Shown piece by piece: positions 24,571 to 39,817 of a stretch of DNA of 64,000 nucleotides (positions are counted from its first letter, which is position 1; each line of letters opens with the position of its first letter). The notes below the pieces were generated by a model. That model ran no database searches, was not told where the DNA came from, and saw only the letters and a program-made list of their open reading frames with translations. The stretch is taken from assembly GCA_027604505.1 (NCBI GenBank), contig JADIIX010000042.1, positions 62,001 through 126,000 of the forward strand. Reading direction: 5' to 3'. A program made the position numbers and the translations under genes. The DNA comes from Gonapodya sp. JEL0774. Its lineage: Eukaryota; Monoblepharomycota; Monoblepharidomycetes; Monoblepharidales; Gonapodyaceae.

Positions 24571-26803
24571 ATGGCCTCCAACATTGTCACCAATGTCGCA
24601 GACATGCCCCGGCGGTTCGATGTGATCGTGATTGGAGCCGGAGTTGCAGGGAATCCTTTGGCGGTTGTCTTGGCGAAGCAGAGGAAGAATGTACTTTTAA
24701 TCGGTATGGGAAGCGCGTCGTGTGGCATGCACCGCTGTGTGTTCAATTTCAATTTGCTCTGCCGGCTCATGTGTGCCATCGAATCAGAACGCGACCTTTC
24801 ACAGCCGGATCGGATTGTGGGGGAGCTCCTGCAACCTGGAGGTGTTCATAGCTTGACGGCGATGGGAATGGGAGGTACGCTGTCGTCCTTGGTCGGCCGA
24901 TCCCATTGCCCGCGAACAGCCTTGTATAAAACGGAAATCTATCACAGACTGCCTCTCGGGCATCAACGCTGCCCCTTGCTATGGCTACGATGTTATTATT
25001 CCCGCCACAGATGATCCATCTGGCCAACCCTACCCTGATAACATCCGCCGATCCGTTCTCCTTCCGTACCCAAAGAATGGCACCCTTTCCTCCCCATCCA
25101 AATCCGCAAGCTCTAATGGATCCGAGGGTAGGGACAGTGGATACTTTCCCGAGGAAGAGGCTTCAGTGGCGCCCAACATTGGACAGGGTTTCCATCACGG
25201 AAGGTTCATATCGAGGTTGAGAGCTCGATCAACAACCACAGAGGGGTAAGTAATCGAGCTTAGAGTCTCTCATGCCGTGCATTTCTGCTGTGTAAACCAA
25301 ATCTAACGGCATGTTGCGGCCGACGCAGAGTCACCACATTGGAAGCGACTTGCACTTCCCTGATCAAAGAGCCCACGACGGAGAGGATTGTCGGCGTCAC
25401 CGTATCTATCAAGGGCCAGGCGGAGGAGATTGAGGTAATAATTTGCATCTTATGTGCCTCTTATCGTGATTGGAGTCCATTCATATTGTGCTCGAACCAC
25501 AATCCCGCACACGCGGCCTCTTGCACCAATTCATGCCATCAAGTTCTTCGCTTCCCTCACCATGGTCGCCGATGGCTGCTTTTCCAAATTCCGGCGGGAC
25601 TACATCCCCACACCCGTGGTGGTCAAAGGACACTTTGTCGGAGTGGAACTGCGCAACTGCCCCTTACCGGGTCCCGAGCACGGCAACGTCATCCTGGCGC
25701 ACCCTAGTCCTGTGCTCTTTTATGCAATTGGAAAGTATGAGAACGATACGGGCCCGATTGACGAGGATGGCAACAGGGTGTGGAACGAAGTCAGGGCGCT
25801 GATTGACATTCCAGGCGGGGATATGAAGAAGGCGACGGGAGGGGACTTGAAGGGATATCTGGAGACCAAAATTCTGCCACAATTGCCCTCAACGATCCAG
25901 GTATGTGTTGGGAGAACTGCCGAGTTTTCAGTGTTCGTACTGGTACCACAAGGAGTCACACTACGTCCTCTGAACTCCTTTGCACTATCCAATATTCTAT
26001 GGCAACCTATCAATGCTTTATCGCAGCCTGCATTCGCCAAGGCAATCGCCACATCTCGTCTCCGCAGCATGCCGAACCAGTACCTCCCGGCACCTAACCA
26101 AAACTCCACCTTCCCATCCGGTCTCATCCTCGTCGGCGACTCCCAAAATATGCGACATCCATTGACGGGTGGAGGCATGACAGTCGCGTTTGAAGATGTG
26201 CGATTGCTTGGGGAGGAGATGGCGGGGCTTTCGGCGGAAGAGCTGGTGGACGAGAAGAAGGTAAGGGGGGCGGTGAAGAGGTGGATGAGGAGGAGGTTGG
26301 GGATGTCTGGTGTCGTGAATGTGCTGGCTATGGCTTTGTACGATTTGTTTGCTGCGGGGGATGGTGGGTACACTTATGGAGTGCGCTGTCCACTGTGATG
26401 CTGATAGTTGCCGTCCTTGGTAGATGAAAACCTGAAGACTTTGAGAGACGCAACGTTCTCTTATTTTGAAGTCGGTGGAAATTGCGTCGCTGGACCTGTA
26501 TCGCTGCTTGCAGGGTGAGTACACCATTCGCAGTTTCCTTACAAAAGTTCATCTCCTCACTCACACCTTGCCGCCCTCCTCTACCCTCCACATTTCGATT
26601 ATAGAATATTGAAGTCACCCGTCTCTCTATTGTCCCATTTCCTCGCCGTTGCCGTATATGGGTCCTTTATAATTGTACGGAAGGGTGGTCTCTTGCGGGC
26701 ACCCTTGAGCATTGCCCAGTGCACGCAAGTCATGTGGCGGGCAGTGAGTATCATTGCTCCGTTAGGATGGAAGGAAGGTTGGGCGACAATGGCTTGGCGA
26801 TAG
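24571..26803 (+). CDS. ERG1: Squalene monooxygenase (squalene epoxidase)
   Basis: Oxidises squalene to 2,3-oxidosqualene in ergosterol synthesis, an FAD enzyme at the ER or lipid droplets and the target of allylamines. The start MASNIVTNVADMPRRF precedes the FAD dinucleotide motif DVIVIGAGVAGNPLA. Next come LLQPGGVHSL, CYGYDVIIP, the central ADGCFSKFRRDYIP, then GHFVGVELRNCPLPG and the second FAD motif LVGDSQNMRHPLTGGGMTVA. C-terminal exons are hydrophobic (SLLSHFLAVAVYGSFI) as in membrane-anchored family members, and end at MAWR, 26803. A disordered insert (SSPSKSASSNGSEG) interrupts the segment after CYGYDV, a place where fungal enzymes often vary in length. At least six introns. Confidence 0.93.
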
Positions 26804-27132
26804 CGACGCGCTTGTGGACATATGAACTCTGTGATGTGTACCGTGGGGGCTACCATTTACATTTATTATTTTCTTGTGTAGAAGACTACTACCACGAGAC
26901 TCTGTGAGTCCGATTTAGTTCACGAATATAGACGAGCGCAAGCAAAGTTGACCGAAATGACGTTTGGCTGTTTCCGTCCCGACAACAAAACTGGCACGAC
27001 CTGGTGAGGTGAGCCAGACTCCCAAATTTCCGACGAATCCCGTCGACATTTCCTTCACACTTTTTCGTGGATTCGTCCCATCGATCACGCCGATTTTCCC
27101 CTTTTTGTCCTGCTTACCCCGTATCTCCAGCA
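26804..27132. promoter_or_regulatory. LSC1 upstream region
   Basis: This stretch lies between the ERG1 stop and the succinyl-CoA ligase start, tandem on the plus strand. It should hold the LSC1 promoter. I recognise no specific element. Confidence 0.35.
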
Positions 27133-28836
27133 ATGCATCGCTCTGTTGCCTTCCTCCGCCAAGGTCAGCACGACTCCATGAATGCTTTGCGATTTTATCC
27201 CGGGAGTTGTCATGAATTGACGCATTGCTTTTGATATCTCTATCGCTTGCGGTTTTTGATGGCTGCCTTGCCGTCGATTATTTCCGCGTGTTGGTTACCC
27301 GGAATTCGTTGTTCGCGCGTCACGGTTCCGAACACAGCCCGAGGGTACGCGACCTCTTCATCCCTCTACGAGCAGACAGTGAACAACCTCAAGCTGAATG
27401 AGAACTCGAAAGTTATCGTTCAGGGATTCACGGGCAAGCAGGTGCTACCAACCACAATCCAATGTTCCTCTGTCGAGTCATTGGACTCACACCTGCTCTT
27501 CCCCGCAATCCCTCACCCACTCCCCACCGCTCTCTTCTAAATTCTGCATTATCTTAAATTGCAATCGTTCAGGGAACGTTTCACGCGAGGCAGGCAATCG
27601 CGTATGGGACGAAGGTTGTTGGAGGTGTGTCACCGGGAAAGGGAGGACAATCGCACCTGGAGTTGCCCGTGTTTAACAACTGCAGGGAGGTGAGTGCCTC
27701 AAATATTAAGTCGGGAGGGTGAATCCGGCATTGTGCCAAATGGCATCACCAAAACAAAACTCGAATACACGTTGTTCTTCCCCACACGTTCCAAGGCCGC
27801 CCGAGTCCTCCAACCCCACGCCACCGCCATCTACGTTCCTCCCCCTGGTGCAGCTGCCGCTATTCTCGAGGCCATCGAGGCGGAGATCCCACTCATTGTC
27901 GCCATCACCGAGGGTATCCCGCAACATGACATGGTCCGTGTTGTTGACGCGCTCAAGTCCCAGAACAAATCCCGTATGGTGGGACCCAACTGCCCTGGAA
28001 TCATCGCCCCTGAAGCGTGCAAGATTGGAATCATGCCTGGTCACATTCACAAAAAGGGTATCATCGGTGAGTCACTCCACTTGAACAACTGGCGTTCCAT
28101 CACAAGAGCGCATGCCCCACAGAGATCTTCAACGAACCTCTTTATTTTTGAATTGCGTCATTAGGTGTCGTCTCCCGCTCCGGTACACTCACCTACGAGG
28201 CCGTCAATCAGACCACCGAAGCCGGTCTGGGCCAAACCCTGTGTGTCGGTATCGGCGGTGACCCTTTCCAGGGCACAAACTTCATCGACTGCCTGAAAGT
28301 ATTCCTCGAGGATGATAACACCAAAGGTGAGTTGTGCAAGGTTGCAAGACCCAAGGTCTTAAGGCGCGGACGATTCAACGGACCGGAGCGAGGCGTCGGA
28401 GCACCCTCAATCGTTACATAGACTAAACACATCGCGATTTCTATTTTGTTACGTCGCCACCACTACAAGGTATCATCCTCATCGGTGAAATCGGCGGAAG
28501 CGCCGAAGAAGCCGCAGCTGACTACCTGAAGGCCTACAACACCTCCAACAAGCCGGTCGTGTCCTTCATCGCCGGTCGCACCGCTCCTCCGGGCAGACGA
28601 ATGGGACACGCCGGTGCCATTGTGTCTGGTGGAAAGGGAACAGCAGAGGACAAGATTCTGGCACTCGAGAGTGCGGGAGGTACGTTCTCAGGGTTCTGGT
28701 GAGGGCTATTTGTTGGTTGGCTTCCTCTAATAACATCTTGCCACAGTCACTGTCATTCAGTCGCCCGCAAAGCTTGGGAGCACGATGAAGGAGGTGAGAA
28801 GTTACATCCGGTGTTGTTTAGGCAATCTCTCGATAA
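27133..28836 (+). CDS. LSC1: Succinyl-CoA ligase, alpha subunit (mitochondrial)
   Basis: The TCA-cycle enzyme subunit that carries the phosphohistidine and binds CoA, in the mitochondrial matrix. Exon 1 (27133-27163) encodes [11 protein letters not shown] 174-nt intron then leads to exon 27338-27441, giving [15 protein letters not shown], a typical presequence and cleavage region, then [10 protein letters not shown]. Exon 27573 on has [20 protein letters not shown] and NNCRE. Later exons give [46 protein letters not shown] and [10 protein letters not shown]. The active-site histidine lies in [20 protein letters not shown]. The last coding bases are uncertain: after KLGSTMKE (28793) several acceptors each give a plausible short tail, so the end may be 28836 or up to about 28955. 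It converges with GCNA. Confidence 0.9.
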
Positions 28837-29039
28837 TCATATATTTTCTTTACTTCCCGTAAGCTCTGCGTATCTGCTGGAATTGTCAAGGCTTAGGTGC
28901 CTGAGTGTCTTTCCATCATCCTCTGTAATAGTGGTGGTGGTGGTACTCAGTGAAGATTGCGCGATAGTTTGTGTATGTGAAGCAATATATACGATCAGAA
29001 ACTGAATAACAAAAATAATTGTGTCGGTTAGCCCTGTGG

Positions 29040-32000
29040 CTACAGAGCGGTGGCCTCCGTCTCGCCAACATCGTCGGTAACACCAAGTTTCCGGTATTCT
29101 GCGGTCAGTAACTCCATCACAGTTTTGTGAGAAGCCCCTTGATTTTCGGACCTCAACTTGGCAAAGTTGTCCTATTTTTGAGTAGATAAATTGAGAAAAC
29201 GGTGGGTGCCACGTTGAGGATGCGCACTGACCTTCATAAACGTTTGAAACTTCGATGGGGCACGGGGAGTTCCATCTTTTTTCAACTTGTCCTGGAGAAT
29301 AAGGCGGCTGCAACATATAGTGAGGTGAGTCCTTCTTGCCAAATTCTCTGTTGAGGCTCACCCTTTGCATTCCCCACAAACATGAACTTCAACATTGATA
29401 GACTTGGAGTGGCGACCGTATCTAGTTACACCCAGGATGTTCATTGAATTATCAACTGTGACCGCCTTGGACACAAAACTGCAGTGCATTTTCAACTCAC
29501 ATCTTACCACATCCGGTGCACTGGTATTTAAACTTATAATCAATTTCATATGAATGGCACGTTGTAACTTCCAGATCCGGGTACGCTCGGGAGGCTTTTG
29601 CTCCCCTAAAAAGAAGTGGAATCTCCGTTTTGAATGTTGGAATCAAGGGAGGCATCATGATCTTGACAAACGTACCAGCTTTTGAACACTCGTCCATGTG
29701 GAGGCTTGTCTACATGATTTATGAGCCATGTAGCGGCATGACACATCTGCCAAAGAGACCTGAGTCGGTTGGTACAGTTTTGGCATATTGGATGTCTCAC
29801 CTCATGAACCAGTGTGCTACGTAATTTCTCTGCGATTTGGACCGCAAACTTCATTGAGTCACAAGTCTGTTTATTGCAATATCCGAAAAGCATACCTGTG
29901 GTGTCTAGAACTTTCGTTGACAATTCGATTCTGGCAGAGAAGAGCCAGTCCCCATCAGAGTACTCCCTAGAAAGCATAGCATATCGTTACAGTTTCAGTT
30001 TCATAAACTTAACACTAGGACGATAACTCACCTCTTCGTATAACAGCGACCTGCAGTGGTGTTGAGTCGCTTGCTCCATTCAACGCGCAAATTTTCGGGT
30101 AGTTGATTCGAAAACACATTTCGATTAAATTCAGCGAATAGTTCGCGAGTAAGCTTTTCACGATCTTGTTCTCTCCTCAGCACCATGGGCTTTGTGGTCG
30201 ACTGTGGCGTCCGAACCGCAGGAGAACCAAAAGACGGAGTCTTTGGTGGTCGTCCGTACGTGGGCGTCGACAGCAGACGAGGAGTTTTGGGGGTTCCTGA
30301 ATCAACGCAGTTGAGGTCTTCCTACCGAAAATCACCCTCTGATACGAACTCACCAAACTTTGAGGTGGGTGCATGGGGCACGCTACATTCTGGGCTCTTG
30401 CTAGGTGTCCAAACGTCGGCTGCTGGTCCTGCTGAATGGTCCTTCCTCGGGGTGCTGCGATCACAGTCTAATTTGAAGGGCTTTCGTGACTTGGAACCGG
30501 GGCTTTCATTGGCGGCGAGAGCGCTCCAGATCCCACTAACAAATCATTTAAGAACGACCACTCACAAGGTAATGACTGCGGATGAAAAATCGTCATCATC
30601 AGAGTCCAAGTCCACCGACTGAGAAGAGTCCTCTGGACCCAGTTCAACACGCATTTTAGAGTTCTGATTTTGGCAATCTTGAAGACTGCTATCCGCCATG
30701 AGGCTAGAGTGCAAAGGACTTATCACTTTTGGACGGGTCTTGGTTCGCTTAAGGTGCTCTGAAGGACTTTGCTCGCTTTCGCTGTCCGATATTATGATTG
30801 GCGCAACAAAGTTTGTACCCGTAGCTGTCGTTGCACCTTCCTCATCACTGCTGTCGTCGGAGATAACACGAACCCTTCGCTTTGCTCTTGACGGCGTCAT
30901 CGGGATCAATTCAGCAGACTCGCCGATCACAACAGAAGTGTTGCCAAACGCAGCGGGAGAGTCGGCGGGTTTATCAAGAACGTCAAAGCTCGAGGAGCTT
31001 TGTCCCACAGGTATTTTTCCAAAACGCAATTGCGTGCTACTCGGATTAGAAAGTTCCTCTTCACAAGAAGCAAAGCTCTGAGGGCTTAAGCTGAAAGGGG
31101 ACGTGCTATTGGAGGAGTCATTTGGAGCATTTGCGCCGAAACCCCCGGAGAGTTTTGGAGCATCTGAAATGTTTATGAACTCCGTGTGTAACAAGGGAGT
31201 GTTTGCAGCACTGCTAGGCAGGGAAGATGTCTTGAGTGAAGCCATCGCGATCGTCAGTCGATCAAGAATCGATGTAACCCCCTCGTTGTCCCCAGATGCA
31301 ACTTGGCGATCCAAATCACGCGTAGGTGCTGCAGCAGCCATCTCACCGGCCGAATGGACTGCCGAGACGACAACATGAAGGGTTTCCGTAGTGTTGGCTT
31401 CCGTACCGTGCAAAGATTGGGGAGAGTGGAAGTCACGAGCATCTTTGAAAGAATCTTCGCCACTATCGCTGTCATCAATAACCATAGGCCGTCGTCTCCG
31501 AGGTGTGACCTTCGTCGCCGAATGTGATGTTTTGTGCCCCGGCGATAGAGGTGCAGGTAGTGCTGTTTCATCCATTGCCGGAAACGATCTGAAATGGGGA
31601 GTCGGAGAACCATCGCCGGCCAGGCTTGTCCGAGGTCTTCTGAGCGGTGTCCGTGATGTAGTCGCAGCGGGGGACTCGTCGGAGTTAAGCATGATTTGCG
31701 AAACCGTTGGAAAGCTGGAGGTTGGTGATGCGACAGACGGAGACAGCAAAGAGTCTGAGAAATCTGAGTCGTCCTTGTTACTGTTACCCTCTGCGAGCTC
31801 GGTAGCCTCTCCACGTTCCCTCCATAGCCTGAAACTACCGTCTGGATCTTCCTCATCTTCTTCGACCTCACAAAAAGAATCCTGTTCATAGTCATTGTCC
31901 GTCCATTCCCGGCTATCCTCGCTGTCACTACCCAGGTCTCGGGCATGTCTTTCATGCATTTCATCGTTCGAATCAGGATCAGGATCTGAAAGGTCTCCCT

Positions 32001-32792
32001 CTCGAACCTCCACAGCAAACGAAACTCGTGGTCGTACCCGCGAGATTCCGCCTCGTTTGGGGCTGCTTCGCCGCGCACCTCCACGGGGACGAGATGGGAT
32101 ACTAGTCTTAGTGGAACTGGACTTTCCTGATAGGGCATGCCGTGTTCGTGAAGGTGCGCTTGTAGAAGAGGCTGAGTCCTCAACTTGCTTGTCCGTCGGG
32201 ATATCGTCACCGCTGTCATCAGACAACACAATTGCTTCCGTCACCGTTCCCGCTCCCAGGGGAAAATAACACGATGATGATCCCAACAGTTTTTCGGCGC
32301 GAGAGGGAGTTTGCATCGAATCCAGAGTCATAGATCTGTTGAAAGAGTTCTCAGAAACACTGTCGGAGAAATGCATAAAATTCTCCTGTTCCTCTGGATT
32401 TTGCACTTCCGCTTTCTCCTGAGATGCGAATGACTGATCCCTCCAAGTATTCTGACCGGTGACTGCGTTGGGACGCGCCTTCGCGGTTCCCAATGAGACA
32501 TTGTCCAACTCAGCAGCAAGATGGTCCACAGAGATTTCAGGTGGGGTGTTGACAGAGCGAGGAGCAAGAACGTTGGTTTGGAGAGGTTTCGGTTTTGGCT
32601 GGGTGTTGTTACGCGATTCAATCGCAGCTTGCAGGTAAGATTCCGGTGAAGGAAAGTCATCATCATCGCTATCCCCGATGGAAATTGCCCACTGAGGATC
32701 GTTGGTTGGACTTTCGATGAGTAGGCTGCTCCAGAGTTCTACCTAACGAGACTCACAGGCTTGAAAGGAGCACCAAACTTTCGTGGTCCCAT
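29040..32792 (-). CDS. GCNA: GCNA-like SprT metalloprotease with acidic disordered N-terminus and HMG-box tail
   Basis: A candidate DNA-protein-crosslink repair protease of the GCNA/ACRC group, acting on chromatin. Exon 1 (32757-32792) reads MGPRKFGAPFKP, and an intron joins it to WAISIGDSDDDDFPSPES. The next exon runs to about 30570 and is about 700 residues of acidic, Ser-rich disorder with repeated hydrophobic-acidic SIM-like patches (EAIVLSDDSGDD, RVRVISDDSSDEE, PIIISDSESE). Downstream, SprT exons give LFAEFNRNVF, then ARIELSTKVLDTT, and LVHE is joined by an intron to MCHAATWLIN, reconstituting HExxH. A zinc-ribbon pair follows (YQCTGCG, HVCGECKG). The last exons, GTPRAPSKFQTFMK and AEYRKLGV, resemble the HMG-box of GCNA. 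The stop is at 29040-29042. It lies immediately downstream of MCM3 on the same strand. Confidence 0.85.
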
Positions 32793-33265
32793 CGGCTTTG
32801 TTAGCCGAGGGGGAAAAGTGGCTGAATTGAAGGTTAATCAAGCGAAACTGAGTGCCCGGAGGACGGATGCAGAAGATGGAGCGCACCTTTCTCGTGGGAC
32901 GACGAGCCTCGAGCGCGCCCAGAAGAGATCTTGCGAGGATGTCGCGCGTTTTCCTTGTCCCGCATGGCCGCTTTGTGGGTAGCGTTGTATCTACCACCTT
33001 TCCAAGCGATGGCATGATATGCGGTGAATGCCTCCATCGATCCCCTCTGCAAACACTCAAGTTGAGCTAACTCTTACTTTGAGCACTTTGGCCTTCCATT
33101 CCGTGCAATCGGTGCCCGTATACAATCGAAAATCGGAACTCTGATCCAGTATATGGGGATCGTGTGGCCTCGGCACTACACATGAAACACACTCTGTCAT
33201 CTCTTCTCAAGCGATTGATAAAAAAATCATTATACAAGGGTATAGGACACCAAGTCAACATATGT
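32793..33265 (-). promoter_or_regulatory. GCNA upstream region
   Basis: This 473-bp gap separates the MCM3 stop and the GCNA start, both on the minus strand. It contains open stretches on both strands but no domain signal. It should include the MCM3 3' UTR and the GCNA promoter. Confidence 0.35.
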
Positions 33266-36861
<3,596 letters not shown>

Positions 36862-36971
36862 GCCCAAGAATGCAACAACTCAGTGGGTTGATTTGATTGA
36901 ATGGGAGACTCAAACGTGGAGAAATATGGCGAAGGCTCTGCAACCGTTCAGAAACGCCAAATTGGAGGTGG

Positions 36972-36980
36972 TCGCGTTTC
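36972..36980 (-). promoter_or_regulatory. Possible MCB/E2F-like site upstream of MCM3
   Basis: On the minus strand the sequence is GAAACGCGA, about 110 bp upstream of the MCM3 start codon. ACGCG is the core of the MBF (MluI cell-cycle box) site that controls MCM genes in other fungi. A single degenerate copy is weak evidence. Confidence 0.25.
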
Positions 36981-37126
36981 AAATCAACGAGCTTTTGGTG
37001 AACTGGTGTCCGATGTTTGGAAACCTGAGGTCACCGTTGCGAAGTGAACAGTGCTCGGTCCACCGGCCATATTCTGAATTCAAATTGAGCTATTCGTCGT
37101 TGTTAAGCTACAACATTGAATCTTCG

Positions 37127-39599
37127 TCATTCTTTCTTCCCGCAGCGTTCGCACTCGCATATGAATCCCCAACCTGCCTTCAAAACTTTCCTCCGTTCCT
37201 CTGTGCTATCGACGGAATCTACATCGATCCACGCCAAACTTACTATTTCCCCCTCCTTTATGTCTCGTTTCGCCACCACTCTGCATTTGGCAGTCTCGTC
37301 AGGATGTGTAAGTTCGGCACTAGGGTTACATGAGTGAGAGGCGTAGGAGCTGACCAAATAGAGTGCGGTGGCAGTGACAGGATTGGCAGTCAGACTCTTA
37401 GCAGAGCGAATAGGGCGTTTGGTGGGCTTAGTGGGAGATGCTGATGACGGAGCACTGTCCTCCTCGACCGCAGAGTGTTTCCCCGATGCGGGAGGGACTA
37501 CACTTGTGACATCGGAGACATCAGTTTCGGCAGTGGTGGTGGGTGCGGAAACTGCGAGTTCCGCAACTCCTGTAGGCGACGCCTCAGCAGGTTCGGTGTC
37601 GACAGCAGGGGCTTCAGCGATAGTGTCCTCAGCCGCAGCGACGGCATCCACATCAACAGATTTTGGGGTTGAAGTCTCCGCAGGTGCAGGGAGTCGAGTC
37701 GGGTTCGGGTTGAAATGAATGCCGTATGCATTATACAACAGCTTTCCTCTCATCTTGCGATACTGTTCTTCATTTAGGACTGAGACATGCGTATCGCAAT
37801 GAATAGTTAGTGTATGCACTAAGGAACGATTCGAAAAAGGCGTACCTTCTTCGAGTCCTGGTAATTGAGGACCCAATATCTCCGTGATCATCTCAATTTC
37901 TTTTGCATCCGCCTCAGCAGCACCATCCTTGTCCTTCTCGAGAGCCTCCATATCGATGTATTGCATCCTCTCAAGATGCGCAAAAACGCTGACCTTCTTG
38001 GCCTCTTCTGGATCCTCCGTTGGTGCTTCACCCCCCGCGTCAATAGCAGCAGCAACTTCGGCCAACTTTCGCAACTGTGAGCGGCGTTCACCAACTAGAA
38101 GAGCGTAGAATCGTGCGATAATGAGGGGGTGCGAAGAGTTGAGTTCTCCGTTGTGTTTGAGCAAACGAGCGAATACCGCTCGAGTTGAAACAGGGTCAAA
38201 TCCGAGGGGATCAAGATCAGCGTCACCAGGCTCTCCCTCCAAGTCGACGCCAGATTCAGACGACGGTGTGAGGAACTAAATGTGCAGATAAAGTCAACAC
38301 CGACGCGTTTTGGCACATGCAAATGGGCACGTCAGTGTTGAGGCCTCAACTACAAACCTGATCCCAAAGTTCATTGCTTTTGTCCCGGCAGACTGCAGAA
38401 CAGAATACAAGTCCATTCTTCTCGATTTTGAGACCGGATGCAGTGGCCTCATTCGGCTCTGCTTCCCCTTCATCGACGTGCCCATTTGCATTTACGTCAA
38501 TGCTCTTGAGGCACAGAGAGCAGTAGTCACCAGTACCCTAATCAAGGTGAAGAAAAAATAAATATCATTTGAATCATTCACGAAGCTTCAGCTTTTACCT
38601 CGTATCTGGCTTCCAAACCAGCAATCAGTGGTTCTTCCACGAATAGCTCCTCACCCTGTGCGAAATCTTTTAACGCGACAAGGGATCTTTTGAGAGAACC
38701 ATCCACAAGCTTCTCTTGCACTTTAACTGGGAACTTTGCGGGGTCGGGGAAGTGTTTGAAGTATGCTTGGCGACGTTTGGTCGATTCCCGTGTGGTCTAT
38801 GTCGAGCAAAAACTGATGAGAAACACCAGTACGTCATGGGCCACCCAGTGACTGCGTGAAGAACTCACGTAGGCTTTGAACAGATCCAAAATAGAAATGA
38901 GCACTTCCTCAGGAATGCTCCTCTGCAGTATCATCAGCAAGTCCATCGGTCTCTCGTAGACCACAAGGGCCTTGAAGAATGCTACAGCTGAGACATCATT
39001 AAACTGGGGCCCCTGCCTGAACAGCATTTCTCCCTGCAGAATATGATTCTTGCAGTATGTCTCAAACTCTGTCGGGTCTGTAGGCAAGGGGTCCTCCTTG
39101 TCCTCTTCCATCGCCAAAATAATACTGCTGGCAGCTTCCGCGCGCTCCTCTGCGTTCTTGGCGGATGCGAATGGCTGCCTTCCAACACCAGTAGGTAGTG
39201 AAGACCCTGGTCCAGTGAGAATCGAGGCAGGTGAGGCATCTTTCTGTTTTTTCTCCGCAGCCGCTCTCTGCTCTGCATGGACTTTTTGATTGATTTCTGC
39301 CTTCTTCCGCTCGCTTTCTTGTAAGGTGTGTGAAATGATATCAACCACGATTATTGGCCACCACATCACAGGCAAGAAGCAAATGAGGTAGTATTACAGG
39401 TCAAAAGATACGGCAGGTGGGTTATCGATTGTCGCAACTTTGGGCATCGCCCCAACGTACTGAGTTTTCGGCGGAACTGGGCATTGTTCCGTCGTTGGTA
39501 GTCAAAGTAAAGAGCGTATCCCACGACACCGGCGGCCACGACGGCAGTTGTGCCAAGAAGCACATTACGTGTACTCCATGTGTCCGAGGGATCCGTCAT
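37127..39599 (-). CDS. Predicted TOM20-SET domain fusion (SET5/SMYD5-like)
   Basis: The N-terminal half is the mitochondrial import receptor TOM20. It reads MTDPSDTWSTRNVLLGTTAV with one membrane segment (GTTAVVAAGVVGYALYF), then FDYQRRNNAQFRRKL, and over an intron KSERKKAEINQKVH, followed by the cytosolic presequence-binding helices (DPTEFETYCKNHILQGEMLF, AVAFFKALVVYERP). A phase-0 intron (38797-38868) joins LDLFKAY to TTRESTKRRQAYFKHF and a SET5/SMYD-type lysine methyltransferase: SLVALKDFAQGEELFVEEP, a MYND-like Cys region (YCSLCLKSI, VFCSAVCRDKSNELWD), a long disordered Ala/Thr/Glu insert, then YASHSCNPSAEL, EGEIVSLAWID and the Cys-rich CECERCGKKE. No ATG begins the SET half in its own frame. 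The fusion is inferred from splicing signals and is not proven. Confidence 0.7.
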
Positions 39600-39817
39600 C
39601 GCGATGAAAACAAGAGGAAACGTTACGCGGATGCGAGATAGAGAGGGAAATTCTTCACCTCATCAAGCATGACGAATCGCATCCCCCCCGCCAACAAAAA
39701 AAAAAAAAATCAAACGATAATAAAATATCGACATGAATTCCCAGCATCTTTGGGTGTATTATGTACAGTGAAAGTAGGATAATCAAGTTTGACCGAGTTT
39801 CGGCTCTTTTCAGTTCA

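Noticed and set aside
28794-28821. A possible 28-nt intron at the 3' end of LSC1
   Set aside because: Longer introns ending at other AGs give equally plausible short C-terminal tails; the end is left as uncertain rather than claimed as an ultra-short intron.
31254-32231. 325-codon minus-strand frame inside the GCNA acidic exon
   Set aside because: It is a second reading frame of the same exon; the acidic SIM-rich frame continues in frame from the start exon and into the protease exons, and this one does not.
38797-39375. TOM20 as a separate gene ending at the in-frame stop at 38797
   Set aside because: That stop is the TAG acceptor of a good 72-nt phase-0 intron, and the SET part lacks its own start; kept as an alternative (intron-retained) form in the findings.
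39699-39711. A13 tract as a poly(A) relic of retroposition
   Set aside because: It lies between two intron-containing genes with no target-site duplication or processed copy beside it.
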